From NCBI GenBank assembly GCA_022701365.1, contig JAKUHH010000392.1, positions 62,001 through 126,000 of the forward strand: 64,000 bases of DNA, read 5' to 3'. Made by a program: the position numbers and the translations under genes. The notes below the pieces were generated by a model. That model was given only the letters and a program-made list of their open reading frames with translations. It was not told the DNA's origin and made no database searches. This stretch comes from Mycocentrospora acerina. Taxonomy: Eukaryota; Ascomycota; Dothideomycetes; Pleosporales. Positions 44,347 through 56,514 of this stretch are shown in pieces (within the stretch, counting starts at the first letter, position 1; the number at the start of each line of letters is the position of its first letter).

Positions 44347-47300
44347 CTACTTAAGCTTGACCTTCAAAACTCCACCCCACGCCTCAAGCATACTGTCTAC
44401 ATACTCTCTGGCGTAAAAATCCACGTCATCGTCACTGAGTAGACGTTTCAACATCTCGCCAGTTGGTCCCCACCTTATTTGTGCCTGGATTGCAACGATT
44501 CCTCTCTTCTTGATAAGGCTTATATAACTCTTTGCTAGATCTTGGATTGCTTCGTAACACTTCAGCATCTCTGCAGTGACTGAAGGAACAAAATCTTGCG
44601 GCAGCTTGGCCTTTAGGGGATGAGTGAGCTTGCTCTTAACAACCTTTTCGACTACAAGATTCAGAAGCTTTTGAAGCGCACGCAGAGCTTCGAGTTTTGT
44701 GTAGCATGATGCAAGCATGGATTCGTGGAGCATAACAGCTTCATCTTCGGGCTTTAGGCCTGTTGATGCCGGTAGGCACAAGTGCTCCATCTCTCGCCGC
44801 AGTTCACCTATTTCTTCGATGATTATGCCAACATCGTCTACGGGCTTCTCGGTAATTCGTAAACCTGGAATGTGTAATTGAATACCGAGTGATTTGATTG
44901 ATTGCCAGAGCTTGCGAACAGAAAGTTCCGTCAAAGCAAAATTTGGTTCAGGCAACTTCGGACCGAGTAAAGACTTCACAGTCTTCGCATGCCACCCATC
45001 AAAGTCTCTCCAATTTCCTTCTTGGTAGAGTACTCTGCTAATACGGTCCCAGTCGTTCGAGCTGAATATAAACCAGTTCTCATTGGGCAGACCTGCGGGC
45101 ATCTGGAAATTGATAGGCTCTCCATTTTCCGAGACCTCGAAGTCTGGGAACACAGACCGATCTACATTGTTGGAGATGTTGAAATAATCTATTTTTGTTA
45201 GTACATATTTGCTAACACCAAATGCATATTGAACCAAGAGAATCGTTCTAATGGAAGCTAACTCACTTCTGTATTCGAGATGTGGAATCTTTTCGATAGA
45301 TTCTCCTGTCAATCGAGCTATTCGACGACGTTCTATAACACAAAGGTGCTTTGTATAGCTTGATTTTAGCTTCTGTTGCAAGGACAACATATCAATCGCT
45401 TGGTCCCAAGCGAATGATGGTATGTTTGTACACACGCAGCTGTCTAGCTTGGCTTCCATATTCTCAATTGTACTGAAAACTTTGGACAATTCAGCATCGG
45501 CAGAGAAGCCCTGGTATCCCTTGATCTCAAAAGGGTGGGTGATTGAAATCCGGGAAAGGATGTACGGTGACAATGTGTCGAGTAACATCTCCTTTAACTT
45601 GGCATGACTGTACAACCGAAACGCGCTCTTACCAAGCCCAAGATTCAGGTGCAAACGAGCAGCTAGCAGTGCGCCCGTTCTGTCTGATTTATCGGCGTCG
45701 CGCTGAACTAGATGACGCGCTAGCATTGTTGCTTGTAGGAGGATACGTACATTGTACACCTGAAACACTTCGCCAGAGGTGCCTGGACGAGTAATATCGT
45801 TCGCTCGAACAATTCCGTGATGGAGGACTTGAAGACCATACACGGCTAGGTACCCGACCTCTGGGTTTTCGGGCCATAGCTCGTATAATCTCAAGGCGTT
45901 TCCAATGAGGGACTCTACGGCTGCAGGCTTTGGCATATCTCTTTGAGAAATTGTCAACAGGTATGTAAACTTCAAGACACTGAACTCGGCCTGGAGCCAA
46001 ATATCCACTTGTTTCTTGAGTATCGTCAGCATACACGCATCTACACATAAGAATCGAATCGGATTCGTACTTGTTCGGCTGTAGAATCAGGTCTTGATGC
46101 AAAAGTTCGTTCTTCGATGAAATTGAGAAACTCGAATTGATCATCATTGGACAAAGACTCGACAAACGGACGGAGATCCTTGAAACAACTGGGCAATCGA
46201 GAATGCGTTTCCCAATAGTCTTTGCAACTTGCAATGAGCGAGCCACCGATGAACTTCTGCAGTTTCATATACGTGAGATGCAGAGCGCGGTCTCGGATGC
46301 GTTGTTCTGGTTTGAAGCAGCGATCCATTAATGCAGAGACCATACTTATTGCTCTGCGTATAATTAGTGCAAATAATGACACAACGAGACAGAACGACTC
46401 ACTCAGGCGTAGCGCCTGTATGTCGTATTGCATCCATCAGACCCTTCCATACGTCCCAGTTCCAAGCGCAAAGTTCTTGCATCCGTTGGGGGTCACTCTC
46501 CATTTGTGACGCGGTCTGTTCAATGCAAGCCACGCAGTGGTCTTTGAGCAGACCCCACTTCTTTTGTGCTGCGAGTGCTCTAGTTTTGAGGTTTAACAGA
46601 TCGCTTTGGTGCTTAGATAAAACTCCTTCCAACGCAGCCGGGGGATTGTTCCAGAGTGCAATTAGTTCAGGGAGACGGTCTTGACGCTTGAACATGTCAG
46701 CCATAAAACGCAGGTCTTTTATATCCCTGATAGCTACGGCATCGTCCTGAAAATTGTCAGAATACCTGCAATGTTGGGTGTTTGGTGCAAGATCCAACCA
46801 TTGGCTTTTCGTATGCTTGCTTCAGTTGCCTATAGGCGAGCACAAACTGCATCGGCGCACTTGCTTGAGCCGACACGGTCGCATTCAGCTCAGCTGCCAG
46901 CTGAGTTACGAGAATAGTCAGAAAGTACATGTGCTTTTTGATGCCCGCTGGCTTTTCCTTGTTGTATCTCACGACTGCCTGAGACTTGTGAGCTATATGA
47001 AAGATGAGGGGACAAGTAGTGGGCGTTGAAGTACCGCGCGGACATCCTCCCAACAACCCTCACGCAAAGCTGCTTTGAACAGAGCGTTCCAGAGGTCAAG
47101 GCGCTCACGGCTGCTCTGCATCCCTTTTGCTGCATCTTCCCATGCCTTGAAGACGTCGTCACCGATGGTATTAGTTTTAATCTTGCCGGTGTTGTTTCTT
47201 CGCTCAGATTCCAGAAGAAGTCTGTATACATAGGAAAGCAACCGGGTGTCCGCCGCAACCATTCCTCGCAGTGCATCCACCAGAGTGTGGACGGTGATGG

Positions 47301-47512
47301 CTTCGTGGAGTTGCAATTGGAGAGTAAGGTCTAATTTCCATGCCTGCCAAACATCAAAACCTGTGATAAAATAAGAACATTTGCGATAGACTGACAAGCA
47401 GATATGCGTTGGCCGGCTGCTTTTTGAGCGTTTTGTTGGCCACTGCAATTGCGAGTTTTGGCTTCGGATAGTCACGTTGGGACTTTTGGAGCCTATCCCA
47501 ATTGAAGGCCAT
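44347..47512 (-). CDS. MDM20: NatB N-terminal acetyltransferase auxiliary subunit (Mdm20/Naa25)
   Basis: Non-catalytic TPR-like subunit that anchors Nat3/Naa20 to ribosomes for acetylation of Met-Asp/Glu/Asn N-termini; needed for actin and mitochondrial inheritance in yeast. Seven exons: 47512-47396, 47343-47035, 46978-46799, 46746-46403, 46353-46071, 46014-45267 and 45188-44347, giving 940 residues (human NAA25 972). All introns are GT-AG and 49-78 nt; phases close perfectly. The protein is almost entirely helical repeats, starting MAFNWDRLQKSQRDYPKP and containing the LHLNLGLGKSAFRLYSHAKLKEMLLDTLSPYIL region characteristic of Mdm20. The last intron (45266-45189) is 78 nt, stop-free and in frame, with a TACTAACA branch. 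Identification rests on the overall pattern, not on a catalytic motif. Confidence 0.82.
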
Positions 47513-47867
47513 GGCGGTAAATATTACGAGCCCAAAGTGGGCGAACGAACGAGGAAGAGCTTAGGGTGATAACGATTGAGCGGAAACGATAGATCTGCGA
47601 CTGAAATGGGCTATGTTGCGTGGTGGTGGGGATGTGCAAAGAGGGTAAAACGAGTTGGGGAAGTTATAAGCGAGCCCCATGCGTCAACGCCTGCCGTTCT
47701 CAAGTCGGTGGCTACCAATGTCGCAAGCTTATTTGGACTACTACACTTACTACAGCAGGCTGTTTTCCTGCAATGTTTGGATTCTCTGATTGAGAGAATA
47801 TTGTCATTGCGGGGCTCTGCTTTACTCTAAGTTTGTGAATCTATCTAATATACAACTCGTGGCAGAA
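47513..47867. other. Intergenic region
   Basis: 355 bases between MDM20 start and COQ10 stop, both minus strand; presumably the MDM20 promoter. Nothing specific was recognised. Confidence 0.5.
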
Positions 47868-48590
47868 TCAACTCTTCAGCCTGCTCCCATCAAAATCTGC
47901 AAGCCTTGCCGTCGCCATGTCTGGATTCGCAGCCAACAATAATCCTACTCTTTCCTCAAAAGCCCGAATCATGCGATCTGCAACCTTTGGCGCTGCACCA
48001 GCACTCAGTGCTGCATATAAAGGATTCGCAAACGCAAACTCCAATGCTAGCGTGACCTCGGTTCTGTCCTTGCCAATGTCCTCTATGGTCCATTTGCTCC
48101 GCAGATGCGTCAATAGTGCATCGTCGGGCGCAACCGATCCCACTTCTCCAAGATGATGGGCCACGTCCTCTCTCGACAAACTTGTCTCTGTTTTACCGCC
48201 CACGCTCTCTACCACTTTGCCCGGCACACAAAAGACGCGAGATGTAAAGGACTCTGTGAGGTTTCCATAGCCGCTAGTCAAGATGCCCTCGCTTGGCCAG
48301 CGTCGGTTGTAGGTGGGATCTGGAGCTGACCATCGCGTGATGTCACTGCGCAGACAGTATGGCAGAAAGCTGTGGTAGCTGGGTATGTCGGCGATGATTG
48401 AGTAGATGGGCGCCGACGGGAAAGAGAGTATGCGACGGGCAGTCAAGGTTTGTGGCGCGGTGTTGGGGGATAAGGCGGCGGCGAGGAGGTTTGGGAGGAA
48501 GCTTCGCCGTTGGGAGGCTGCATGGACTCGAGCACTGGGGAGGCGGATGGAGGGTCTGGCGAGAGGCCCAAGGACTTTGGGTGTGGCCAT
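47868..48590 (-). CDS. COQ10: Coenzyme Q-binding protein Coq10 (START-like)
   Basis: Mitochondrial inner-membrane-associated lipid-binding protein required for ubiquinone function in respiration. A single exon of 240 residues from ATG 48590. The N-terminal ~55 residues are Arg/Ser/Ala-rich (RPSIRLPSARVHAASQRRSF), a typical presequence. The polyketide-cyclase/START fold follows: ARRILSFPSAPIYSIIADIPSYHSFLPYC is the Coq10 hallmark, then the strands SRVFCVPGKVVESV and TEVTLALEFAFANPLY, ending in the C-terminal helix (ADRMIRAFEERVGLLL). It is divergent from the TRM140 gene, sharing a 292-bp promoter region. Confidence 0.94.
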   Translation of the reverse strand: MATPKVLGPLARPSIRLPSARVHAASQRRSFLPNLLAAALSPNTAPQTLTARRILSFPSAPIYSIIADIPSYHSFLPYCLRSDITRWSAPDPTYNRRWPSEGILTSGYGNLTESFTSRVFCVPGKVVESVGGKTETSLSREDVAHHLGEVGSVAPDDALLTHLRSKWTIEDIGKDRTEVTLALEFAFANPLYAALSAGAAPKVADRMIRAFEERVGLLLAANPDMATARLADFDGSRLKS

Positions 48591-48882
48591 TGTGTGGGGA
48601 GACGGGAGGAACGTGGAGTGCAAGTGAGCGCGTGTCACCCCAGCGACATGTTGGATATGCGCGTCAAGAAGGCGATGAGCGCATCGGCAGACGCATGGCC
48701 AGGCCCTCTCGCGCGCTAGGCTTTGCGGCTCGCATGATATCATGCCTGCCAGGAACGCGACCAGACGTGGCCAATCAGAGACGAGCGAAATTCTTTTATC
48801 GATAGCATGGAAATTTCCCAGCGCCCCTCCAACGTGTGCCCCGCTTCGTCCACACTGCCAACCCGCCAAACAACAACACACC
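48591..48882. promoter_or_regulatory. Bidirectional promoter COQ10/TRM140
   Basis: 292 bases between divergent start codons. The plus-strand frame is open upstream with another in-frame ATG at 48742, but 48883 has the better start context (CACCATGG). Confidence 0.6.
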
Positions 48883-50352
48883 ATGGCCACGGGCACGGAC
48901 GAGACAATGGCGGCAAACACCAGCGGACCAGCGGCGACGGGCATGGAAGCGGCCGCCGAGTCCAGGTTCCAGACGGACAACAGCGTCTCGACCAAGCAGC
49001 ACCCCAAGCAGCAGCTGTCCAAGGCCATGGAGCACATACGCTTCGCCGTCACCGTCGACCCCGTCCCCCACTCGTCGACGTCCAAGCCCACGCCGCCCGC
49101 TGAAGCCGCATCCTCCTCCAACGCCGAGGCCGCCAACCCCACCGACGGCACCGAAAACGACGCATACGGCGTCCCCGCTTCCTTCGCACCCGTCCGCAAC
49201 CCCGCCGCCCGCTCCCACGACCCCTCCAACAACCAGAAGCGCACTGATCCCTTTGCGTTTGGCTCACGCTTCCTCGAGGAAGGCGACAACATTTTCGAAT
49301 TCAACGCCTGGGACCACGTTACCGTCGACGACTCATACCTCCAGTTCTCAGAGGAACAGTACGAGCGGCAACGACAGGACCCCGTGTCCGAGTTTGACTG
49401 CAAGCGTTTCAACGACAACCCGGAGAAGTGGTGGAACACATTCTACAAGAACAACAAGACAAACTTCTTCAAGAACCGCAAGTGGCTGGCCCAGGAGTTT
49501 CCCATCCTCGAGGAGCTGTGCAAGGAGGACGCGCCCGAGGCTGTGCTGCTTGAGGTCGGCGCTGGAGCGGGCAACAGCGCCTTTCCAATTCTGCAGACGA
49601 GCAAGAACAAGAGGCTCAAGATCCACGCCTGCGATTTCTCCAAAAAGGCCGTCGAACTGATACGGGATCACGAGCTCTACGATCCGCAGTTCATACAAGC
49701 CGATGTTTGGGATGTTGCCGCCTCGCCAGACTCGGAGAACGGAGGCCTTCCAGCTGGACTGAAGGAGAACTCGGTGGACGTCGTTTTGATGATCTTCATC
49801 TTCTCGGCGCTCAACCCAAAGCAGTGGGATCAGGCGGTGCGCAATGTATGGCGCGTGTTGAAACCAGGTGGACAGGTGCTCTTTAGAGACTATGGCCGAG
49901 GAGACCTAGCACAAGTTAGGTTCAAAAAGGGGCGCTACATGGAAGAGAACTTTTATGTCCGCGGAGACGGAACAAGAGTGTACTTTTTTGAACAGGAAGA
50001 GTTGGAGGAAATTTGGGGTGGCAAGCAAAGAGCTGAGAGCAGCGAAGTAAAGACAGACGGCAACGACGAGGCATCTGATACACTGGCAACGAAGACAGAG
50101 GACCTGAACCTTGAAGAATCTTCGGCCGGCCTGGCAAACGAGTCCACACAATCACAAGGACCCCGCCCTGTGTTTGACGTCGTCCACTTTGGCGTCGACA
50201 GACGCATGTTGGTCAACCGGCAAAGAAGACTCAAAATGTACCGCTGCTGGATGCAAGCCGTGTTCCGCAAGGCCGGGCATCAAAGCGAGGTCCCCACAAG
50301 CACAATACGACAAGACAAAGAGAGCGCGGAAGAGAAAACTGATGAAGCATAA
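48883..50352 (+). CDS. TRM140: tRNA (cytosine-32-N3)-methyltransferase, Trm140/METTL2 family
   Basis: SAM-dependent enzyme forming m3C32 in the anticodon loop of tRNA-Thr (and in some species tRNA-Ser). A single exon of 489 residues. The N-terminal ~115 residues are disordered and Ala/Pro-rich. The catalytic part begins at DPFAFGSRFLEEGDNIFEFNAWDHV, a family signature, followed by KWWNTFYKNNKTNFFKNRKW, the SAM motif LLEVGAGAGNSAFPIL (near residue 220), HACDFSKKAVELI, DVVLMIFIFSAL, LFRDYGRGDLAQVRF and YVRGDGTRVYFF. An insert of about 55 acidic residues precedes the last family block (RRMLVNRQRRLKMYRCWMQAVFRK). Unlike yeast Abp140 there is no actin-binding N-terminus. Confidence 0.93.
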   Translation: MATGTDETMAANTSGPAATGMEAAAESRFQTDNSVSTKQHPKQQLSKAMEHIRFAVTVDPVPHSSTSKPTPPAEAASSSNAEAANPTDGTENDAYGVPASFAPVRNPAARSHDPSNNQKRTDPFAFGSRFLEEGDNIFEFNAWDHVTVDDSYLQFSEEQYERQRQDPVSEFDCKRFNDNPEKWWNTFYKNNKTNFFKNRKWLAQEFPILEELCKEDAPEAVLLEVGAGAGNSAFPILQTSKNKRLKIHACDFSKKAVELIRDHELYDPQFIQADVWDVAASPDSENGGLPAGLKENSVDVVLMIFIFSALNPKQWDQAVRNVWRVLKPGGQVLFRDYGRGDLAQVRFKKGRYMEENFYVRGDGTRVYFFEQEELEEIWGGKQRAESSEVKTDGNDEASDTLATKTEDLNLEESSAGLANESTQSQGPRPVFDVVHFGVDRRMLVNRQRRLKMYRCWMQAVFRKAGHQSEVPTSTIRQDKESAEEKTDEA

Positions 50353-50462
50353 GCCAGTCCCAACTGTGATGAGAGAGACATGAGTAGACATAGTTGCGAA
50401 TGATACCACATTTCTTATACAATCAACATGCACCCCTCCCCCACTTCTTGCCCTTCGTCGCC

Positions 50463-52304
50463 TCACTTCGAGGGCAGACCATGGAATTTAACCCGCATCC
50501 TCGTCTTATCAATCGGTTTCGACGTAATAGCCATAGTCTGCACCACAATGTCAGTTCTCTCGAGCAAAGCACATGCGACTCCTTCAAACTCACACTAAGA
50601 AGCTCCGACGTTGTCCTATACCTCCCCTTCTCATCCACAATCGGCCGTCCTTTTGCATCGACCTCGACCGCCCCGACCCCAACCTTGACAAAATCATACC
50701 GCCGCACCACACACGCCAGAATCACCCTCGCCTCCAGATTCGCCAACTCCTGCCCAATGCAGTTGCGCGGGCCGCGCTCAAACGCCCGCCACGCACTGCT
50801 TGGGATCCGACTTGCGCCCTCGTCCTCCGCATCCGTCGCACTCGTATTGGTGTTGCCGGTCCACCGCTCGGGCACAAAGTCGTTAGCCGTCTCCCCATAC
50901 ACTTTGATGTCGCGATGGATTATGTGCGGACAGAGGTAAATAACGCACTTGTCCAGGCACACTTCCTCACCGTCCGAAGTTCGGATCTTGAAGCCATTGT
51001 GCGACATGCGCGCTGAGCCGGCAGGTGGCCACAGGCGTAAAGCTTCCTTTATGCATGCAGATGTGTAGACGAGGGCGTTGATGGTTTCCTCGGGGCGGGC
51101 GAGGAGGACCTGCTGCGGGTCTGAAGCGCCGAAGATGGCGTCGTGCTCAGCACGGATTTTGGCGAGGCAGGCAGGGTGGATGGAGAGCGCGTAGAAAAGT
51201 CTTTGTAGTAGAATGGAGGTTGTGTCGTGGCCTGCGAAGAGGAAGCTCTTTACTTGATCGGCAGTGGTCTGTAGGATATGTGGTGTTAAGATGTCTATGT
51301 CTTGGAGGGCAAGAGCAAGGACTGAGCGGTCCTTTGGTGACTTTGTCTCTGTCGTTTGGGCTGATTTGATCTCGCCAAACTTTTCGTTGATGCACTTCTT
51401 GACAGCCTTGTCGAGCTGCCTGCTATAGATAAATCTCTTGATCTTCAATGGTATGTTCAGGATGGACATCATCGGCCTGTTGTCCGCTGCATACGTCGGA
51501 ATCAGTCTGCGAAAGTTGCGAACAATATCGTCGCCTTGATTCGCCTCATCCTGAGCCTTGGAATCAATATTGGTGATCACTTCACTAGACCATCGTCAGC
51601 CTCTCTCATGTATCAACAGGTATCCACACAATCCCTACCCAATAATATCATACGTGACATCAGTGCAATATTGCTCCATCTCAGTCTCCACCCCCGACCT
51701 GGCCAGCGCATCCAGCTTCTGCATAAAAATCTCCGTCTTCTGAACAATGACCGGGAGCAAGGAGAGTATATGCTTGGGCGCAAACCCAGGATTAAACCGC
51801 TTGCGAAGTACCTTCCAAGACTCATGATTCTCACTCAAAAGCGAATACTTGCCCACCATGCCCCCAAATCCTTCTTGCATTGTCGGAGACTTGGTCACGC
51901 TGTACTGATCCGCCTTTGTGGCTTTTGAGACCTGTTCGGCAAGCTCATGCGTCGCAATGAGAGCTAATGGGTAGCTTGCGGGTCGGGTATCGAAGAACAT
52001 GAACTCCGGGCTGCCGTGGTCTTTCCATATCTCTTCGATAATATAGTCTAGATTATGGTGAGCTTTGGGTGTCTCACATTTGTGTATGAGAACAGCCATA
52101 GCACCTACCTGGATGTGGCAAGGAACTGCCTAGTTTCTTGTAGCCCGCAACAATGTAGCCCAAGTGTCCCGTAAATAGGTTCGCTGTGAGCTTGCTTGGT
52201 ATGTGAGCGAATTTCTTGTACCTCCATTGACGAAGTAGAGAGTATATGTAGAATACTGCAATAGGAATAGCCGTGAGCACAGCGTAAAGAGTGGCTATCT
52301 GCAT
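50463..52304 (-). CDS. Cytochrome P450 monooxygenase
   Basis: ER-anchored haem monooxygenase. Four exons: 52304-52109, 52047-51639, 51584-50594 and 50537-50463, giving 556 residues. The N-terminus holds one membrane anchor (ATLYAVLTAIPIAVFYIYSLL). Key motifs: I-helix AGHDTTS, ExxR as KEALRLWPP, the PERW region, and the haem-binding FERGPRNCIG with Cys as axial ligand. The last exon encodes only 24 residues (TMAITSKPIDKTRMRV..), matching the usual C-terminal strands; ignoring that intron gives an aberrant tail. Substrate is unknown. It is an isolated P450: neither neighbour is a typical secondary-metabolite enzyme, so no cluster is implied. Confidence 0.92.
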
Positions 52305-53242
52305 TGCTTCTTGTTGATTTTGCTTGGCTGGATTTGTAAACTAGAGTCGACAACGCCGAGTTTGACAGGTTGTGATTTACCACGATCAAAAAAGAAACAT
52401 CATCCAGGGAAATTTGATAGAGTTAGAAGAGAGCAATCGCGTGATATGTCAGTGGTTCCAAGCTCCATGGCTCAAACCGGGATGTATAGCGTCATTGTTA
52501 GGGGCAGTCTGTGCGCGGTAAGTATATACCCGGCTGTGTCTATAGTATGTAAGCTGACTGTGGGGCCTGGTCAGACTTCGTTCCATCTCCATTGCCAGAT
52601 AGGTCTGAATTTCTTCAAAAGATTGGCGCCACATCTCTCTGATACGTCGTCCGGCTCTCACCTGGACGCCTTGCGCAAGAATGTCAGGCTAATCAGACCA
52701 ATATTACAACGCCAAGTCTTGCAGATGACCTCAGACATGTGTAGCTGGTAATATCACAGCCTTGGACTATCGTTCGAGGAAACTCCCGGAAAAATAACAA
52801 ATCAAGATGGTATTGAACGATAAGAGGGGAAGGAAGGATAAGCGCGTGAGAAAAAACCGAGTGAATTGTGAACGTCTGCTGGGCACATTCATTCTAACAA
52901 ATTGGGGTAAGAGACACTTATGGAACAGAACGTCACCTACTTCTTCCGACGTTGGGTTTGGCTACAGTAATCTTGTGGAGAGAGGATCGAAGGATTGTGA
53001 TCCCTGCCAGCTCCATCTGACATCTCTTGGCATACAAGACTGAGAGCCAGTTAGGATTATTCGGAACAGTTAAATCATATCGAAAAAGATAGTACACAGG
53101 GTGGAATTTTGTGATTGCATAGCAACATTTGTTTAGTGGATAAGATCATAGGTATGTGGGTGGTAAAGAACGGTCTAGAAGTCCAACTCAACACCCTCAA
53201 CCCCCCCTCCACTTAGAACTACAAGCGCCCAACTTCCATTCT
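52305..53242. other. Intergenic region
   Basis: About 940 AT-rich bases holding the P450 promoter and the region beyond the F-box pseudogene. Nothing else was recognised. Confidence 0.5.
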
Positions 53243-56200
53243 TCAACACTCAGTCTTCATATTTTCATACCAAACCGCGACATCTCCACTCCCCTCAAAC
53301 CACGCATCCGAACAACCATTAACATCCAGGGTGTCCACCCACTCATCGTTCTCCACAGCAAGCGCCTTCGGGATCTTCTTCAGCACACCTGAAACAGTCC
53401 CATCAAAGCCTACAATCACAAACCTTTCTGTTGTAGGGTACTCCTCTTCATCTCCTTCTACGTGGAGGTCAATGGCCATGTTGACAAGCGCAGGAGACAG
53501 TACATCTGCTATGACGACGTCTCTAGTTTCATCAGTGGAAAATGAGGTATGTACGAGGCCATCACGGCAAATGTAGCGTTTTGAATGAATGGCTGGATCG
53601 GCAGAGCTTTGAAGACGCCAGGTTTTGCATTGCGCAGTGTGTGTAAAAGCCCATATTTGAAGGTAGGGTTGAGTCTGAATTGCGAGTTCGCTGATGCTAG
53701 ACATTTTTCTAATCTCGATGCCGCAGATGGCAATCGGCCAGATAGAGTTCTTGTTACTTGCTTCGCAGTGGCTTGCACAGTCAAAGGCCGAGGGCTGGTC
53801 CCACCAGTTCAACCAATGGTCTTTTGTACGGGCTTCAACTGAGAAAGGATGTGTATTGTAGGTATCCAAGTTTTCGGGATTATCCTCAAACTGCGACTGT
53901 TTGCAAACATCAGGAGGGACGCTGTACAGCATGACAGTGTCACCGTATACTACCATAACACGAGCGCTCCATGACATATCTGCAGCTACGGTGTAGTGTC
54001 TTGGAATCACCTTTTCTTCAGGAGGGATAAACACAACTTTGTGTTGTAGTTTCGTGGGCCCTCCAAGCGGCGCATTACAGCTTAACAATAGTTTCTCCGT
54101 TGATTGATCAATGAACAGAACATGATGACCGTCACTCAGAGGGGTTGCATGATAGTGATCGCAATTTGATGGTCGACTCGAGATCGACTCAAACCTGACT
54201 GGGCCCCAGAAAGGGACTGTAGTCGATCGTCCAAGAGAGAACCCATCACTGATTGCAGGTTGATCGCAAGGATGAGCAACGCTAGAGATGAGACGAAGTC
54301 TATTTCCCGACTCAACCTCTGGACGAGGAGAGAGGAAATACAGATGGTCACTTGGAGCTGTGAGAGAAAACCAACGGCTCAAGCTTTGGCCAGTGAGCGC
54401 ATCAACCCAATGTAACTCAATTCCCGCAGAGCAGCCAAATGCAACACAGCGATGTTGTGGGCATATAGACACGGTTCTGGGTGGTTCGTCTTCAGAACAG
54501 AGGTGCCTGTAAAATATTGAGGTGTCGCTCTCTATGGGGATAACACTGGCTTGATATTTTACTGCGGTATTATCTTTGGTCAGTACCGTGAGATTTCCAT
54601 GCAGTTTCAGGTTCCATGCACAATTGATGAGGTTACGGTCATGCCTACGAGGATCGTCTGCTCCGCTGAGGTTAACCTCTTGGTTGTTTGAATGCACAAT
54701 AATAGTATCGAAAGACGGCTGCTTATTACTCTCGTTGTTTGTCTCCAATTTGTTCAAGTTTTGTGGCCGAAAACCATGTCGGAGCTCGCACACCATACCC
54801 ATCCTTCCCTCAAGCAGAGCAGCCACGGCATTTCGACCAGAGGAAGTATCCAGACTCATAGCAAGAATCCTTCTTGGACATGAAAGTCTTGTAACCGGTA
54901 CCAAGGAGCCATTGCTCAAGTCATAGATTTAGATTAAGGTGTCCCTTGCAACTAACAGGAACTTTCCGCATACACTTATGGTGAAGGTCAGACTACTACA
55001 TTTACATCCATTGCTAGTCGTACGACCATCGGAGATCTCTGACTGATCAGTTTCAGAGTTCTCAATAATTGGTGGTCTGATATCCAGTGCATTTCCGGTC
55101 CAGCTTGAGGACAATGCGCATTCTCGCGATATGTGGCAGCTAATAAGCCATTCTTTGATTTGAGTTTCCCTCGCAAAACTATACACAAGATCGCAATCTT
55201 TTCTCGGGGGGGCATCGTGGATGGCACTTAGCCATCTACCCCTTTTCAGCATACTGATTAACAAATTCTTGTTTAAGCTCGTTTGCATCCAGTGCCGACA
55301 GATGCGGCGAGCAGCATTGAAATAATTAGGACCAAGATAGCTGTAAATCTGCTGCACAATCTCAACGGGCAGACGATAAGAAGCCGGGAAATTTGACGGT
55401 GCGGCAATACCGAGAATATGCTACCAAGTACGGCTTGTGGGTCTTAGTGCTTTCTACACGGGCGTGTCTAGATATCGCGGGAGTTATGCCACGAAGGTTG
55501 ATCTGTCACGCGCAGTCTTTTCTCCGATCACAGACAGAAAATTGTGAGAATTAGGTCGTAACTCTTTGTCCTGAACACATGTTGCGCGTGAAAATTCATT
55601 AGCGATTCTCAACACCTCAAACGTGAAGTCTTCTGATTCTTTGGCCGGTGTATTGATGCCAGTCAGTCCATCTAATATGGTTCAAGTAACACCTTGATCC
55701 ACAACGGGTTCGAGTATACCCTCGTCTAGAACAGTGGTTATTTCTAGTAGAGAAAACGATTCGGTGCGTGCTCGACGATGTGCACAGATGTCGCTGTGAG
55801 TCTCCGTAAAACTCGAAAGCCGAGACATAGAGTCATTGATCGACCACGAAGTTTGTAAATTTGATCCGCTGAATATGAACGCATCAGGCGAGATGATATC
55901 AAGACTAAGGAGTGACCCGTACATGGATGACTCTAGCTTCGAACCAAAAATCGAAGCTTTGGACTTGGTAAGTGGAATGCCAATTTCTGCATTCCGACTA
56001 GGATTGTTTCTAAAGAAGGAAGCGATAGCCTTATTAAATGCGAGTCTTGATCTTGATTGTCTCTTGAACAGGTGGGCGTTCTTGCGAAGATTCGGGTTCG
56101 TAATTCCAGATATAAATTGCTGAGTTTCAGGCTTGCTATTACGCGATTGGAGAGAGACGTGACAAGGGGCTTCTGATTGTTTTGTACAGGGTGTTTGATT

Positions 56201-56514
56201 ATCTATAGTATTGGAAAATATCATCAGTGATTCTTCGTTCAAGCTCAAGAATATTGGGGCTGTGGACTGCGAAGAATTAGGACTCTGTTCTGGAGCATAT
56301 AACTTGTACTTGTCTAGAAGTTGGGATAGGCTAAGCAGCTGTCTTCGAGCAATCGGCGGTTCAGAGTGGATTGCGACTTGGAGAGACGCAGCACTAATCA
56401 CAGGAAAGCCCGGCTCAGGTTCCATCTTGGCTACCACTCGTGAGAGGTAGATCTGGAAAGACGTTGTTGTAGTACCAGCGATTAGAGGCGCGGAAATCAG
56501 GGACCATGCAATGC
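53243..56514 (-). pseudogene. F-box gene interrupted by five in-frame stop codons
   Basis: One reading frame runs without any frameshift from an apparent acceptor at 56515-56516 (ATG 56422 within it, MEPEPGFPV) to the stop at 53243, over 1,060 codons. It is broken by TGA 55684-55682, TAA 55486-55484, TAG 55456-55454, TAG 55423-55421 and TAA 54931-54929. Protein-like sequence continues on both sides of each stop: for instance an F-box (RLPVEIVQQIYSYLGPNYF, about 55375-55320) follows the fourth stop, and a beta-strand (GKFLLVARDTLI) runs into the fifth and resumes as IYDLSNGSLVP. The N-terminal part starts with a hydrophobic segment (SLISAPLIAG). F-box proteins recruit substrates to SCF ubiquitin ligases. 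The 5' exon is not resolved. I infer a recently inactivated gene. Confidence 0.75.

Noticed and set aside
50463..52304. A secondary-metabolite cluster around the P450
   Set aside because: Neighbours are a tRNA methyltransferase and a decayed F-box gene; no synthase, transporter or regulator typical of clusters is present.
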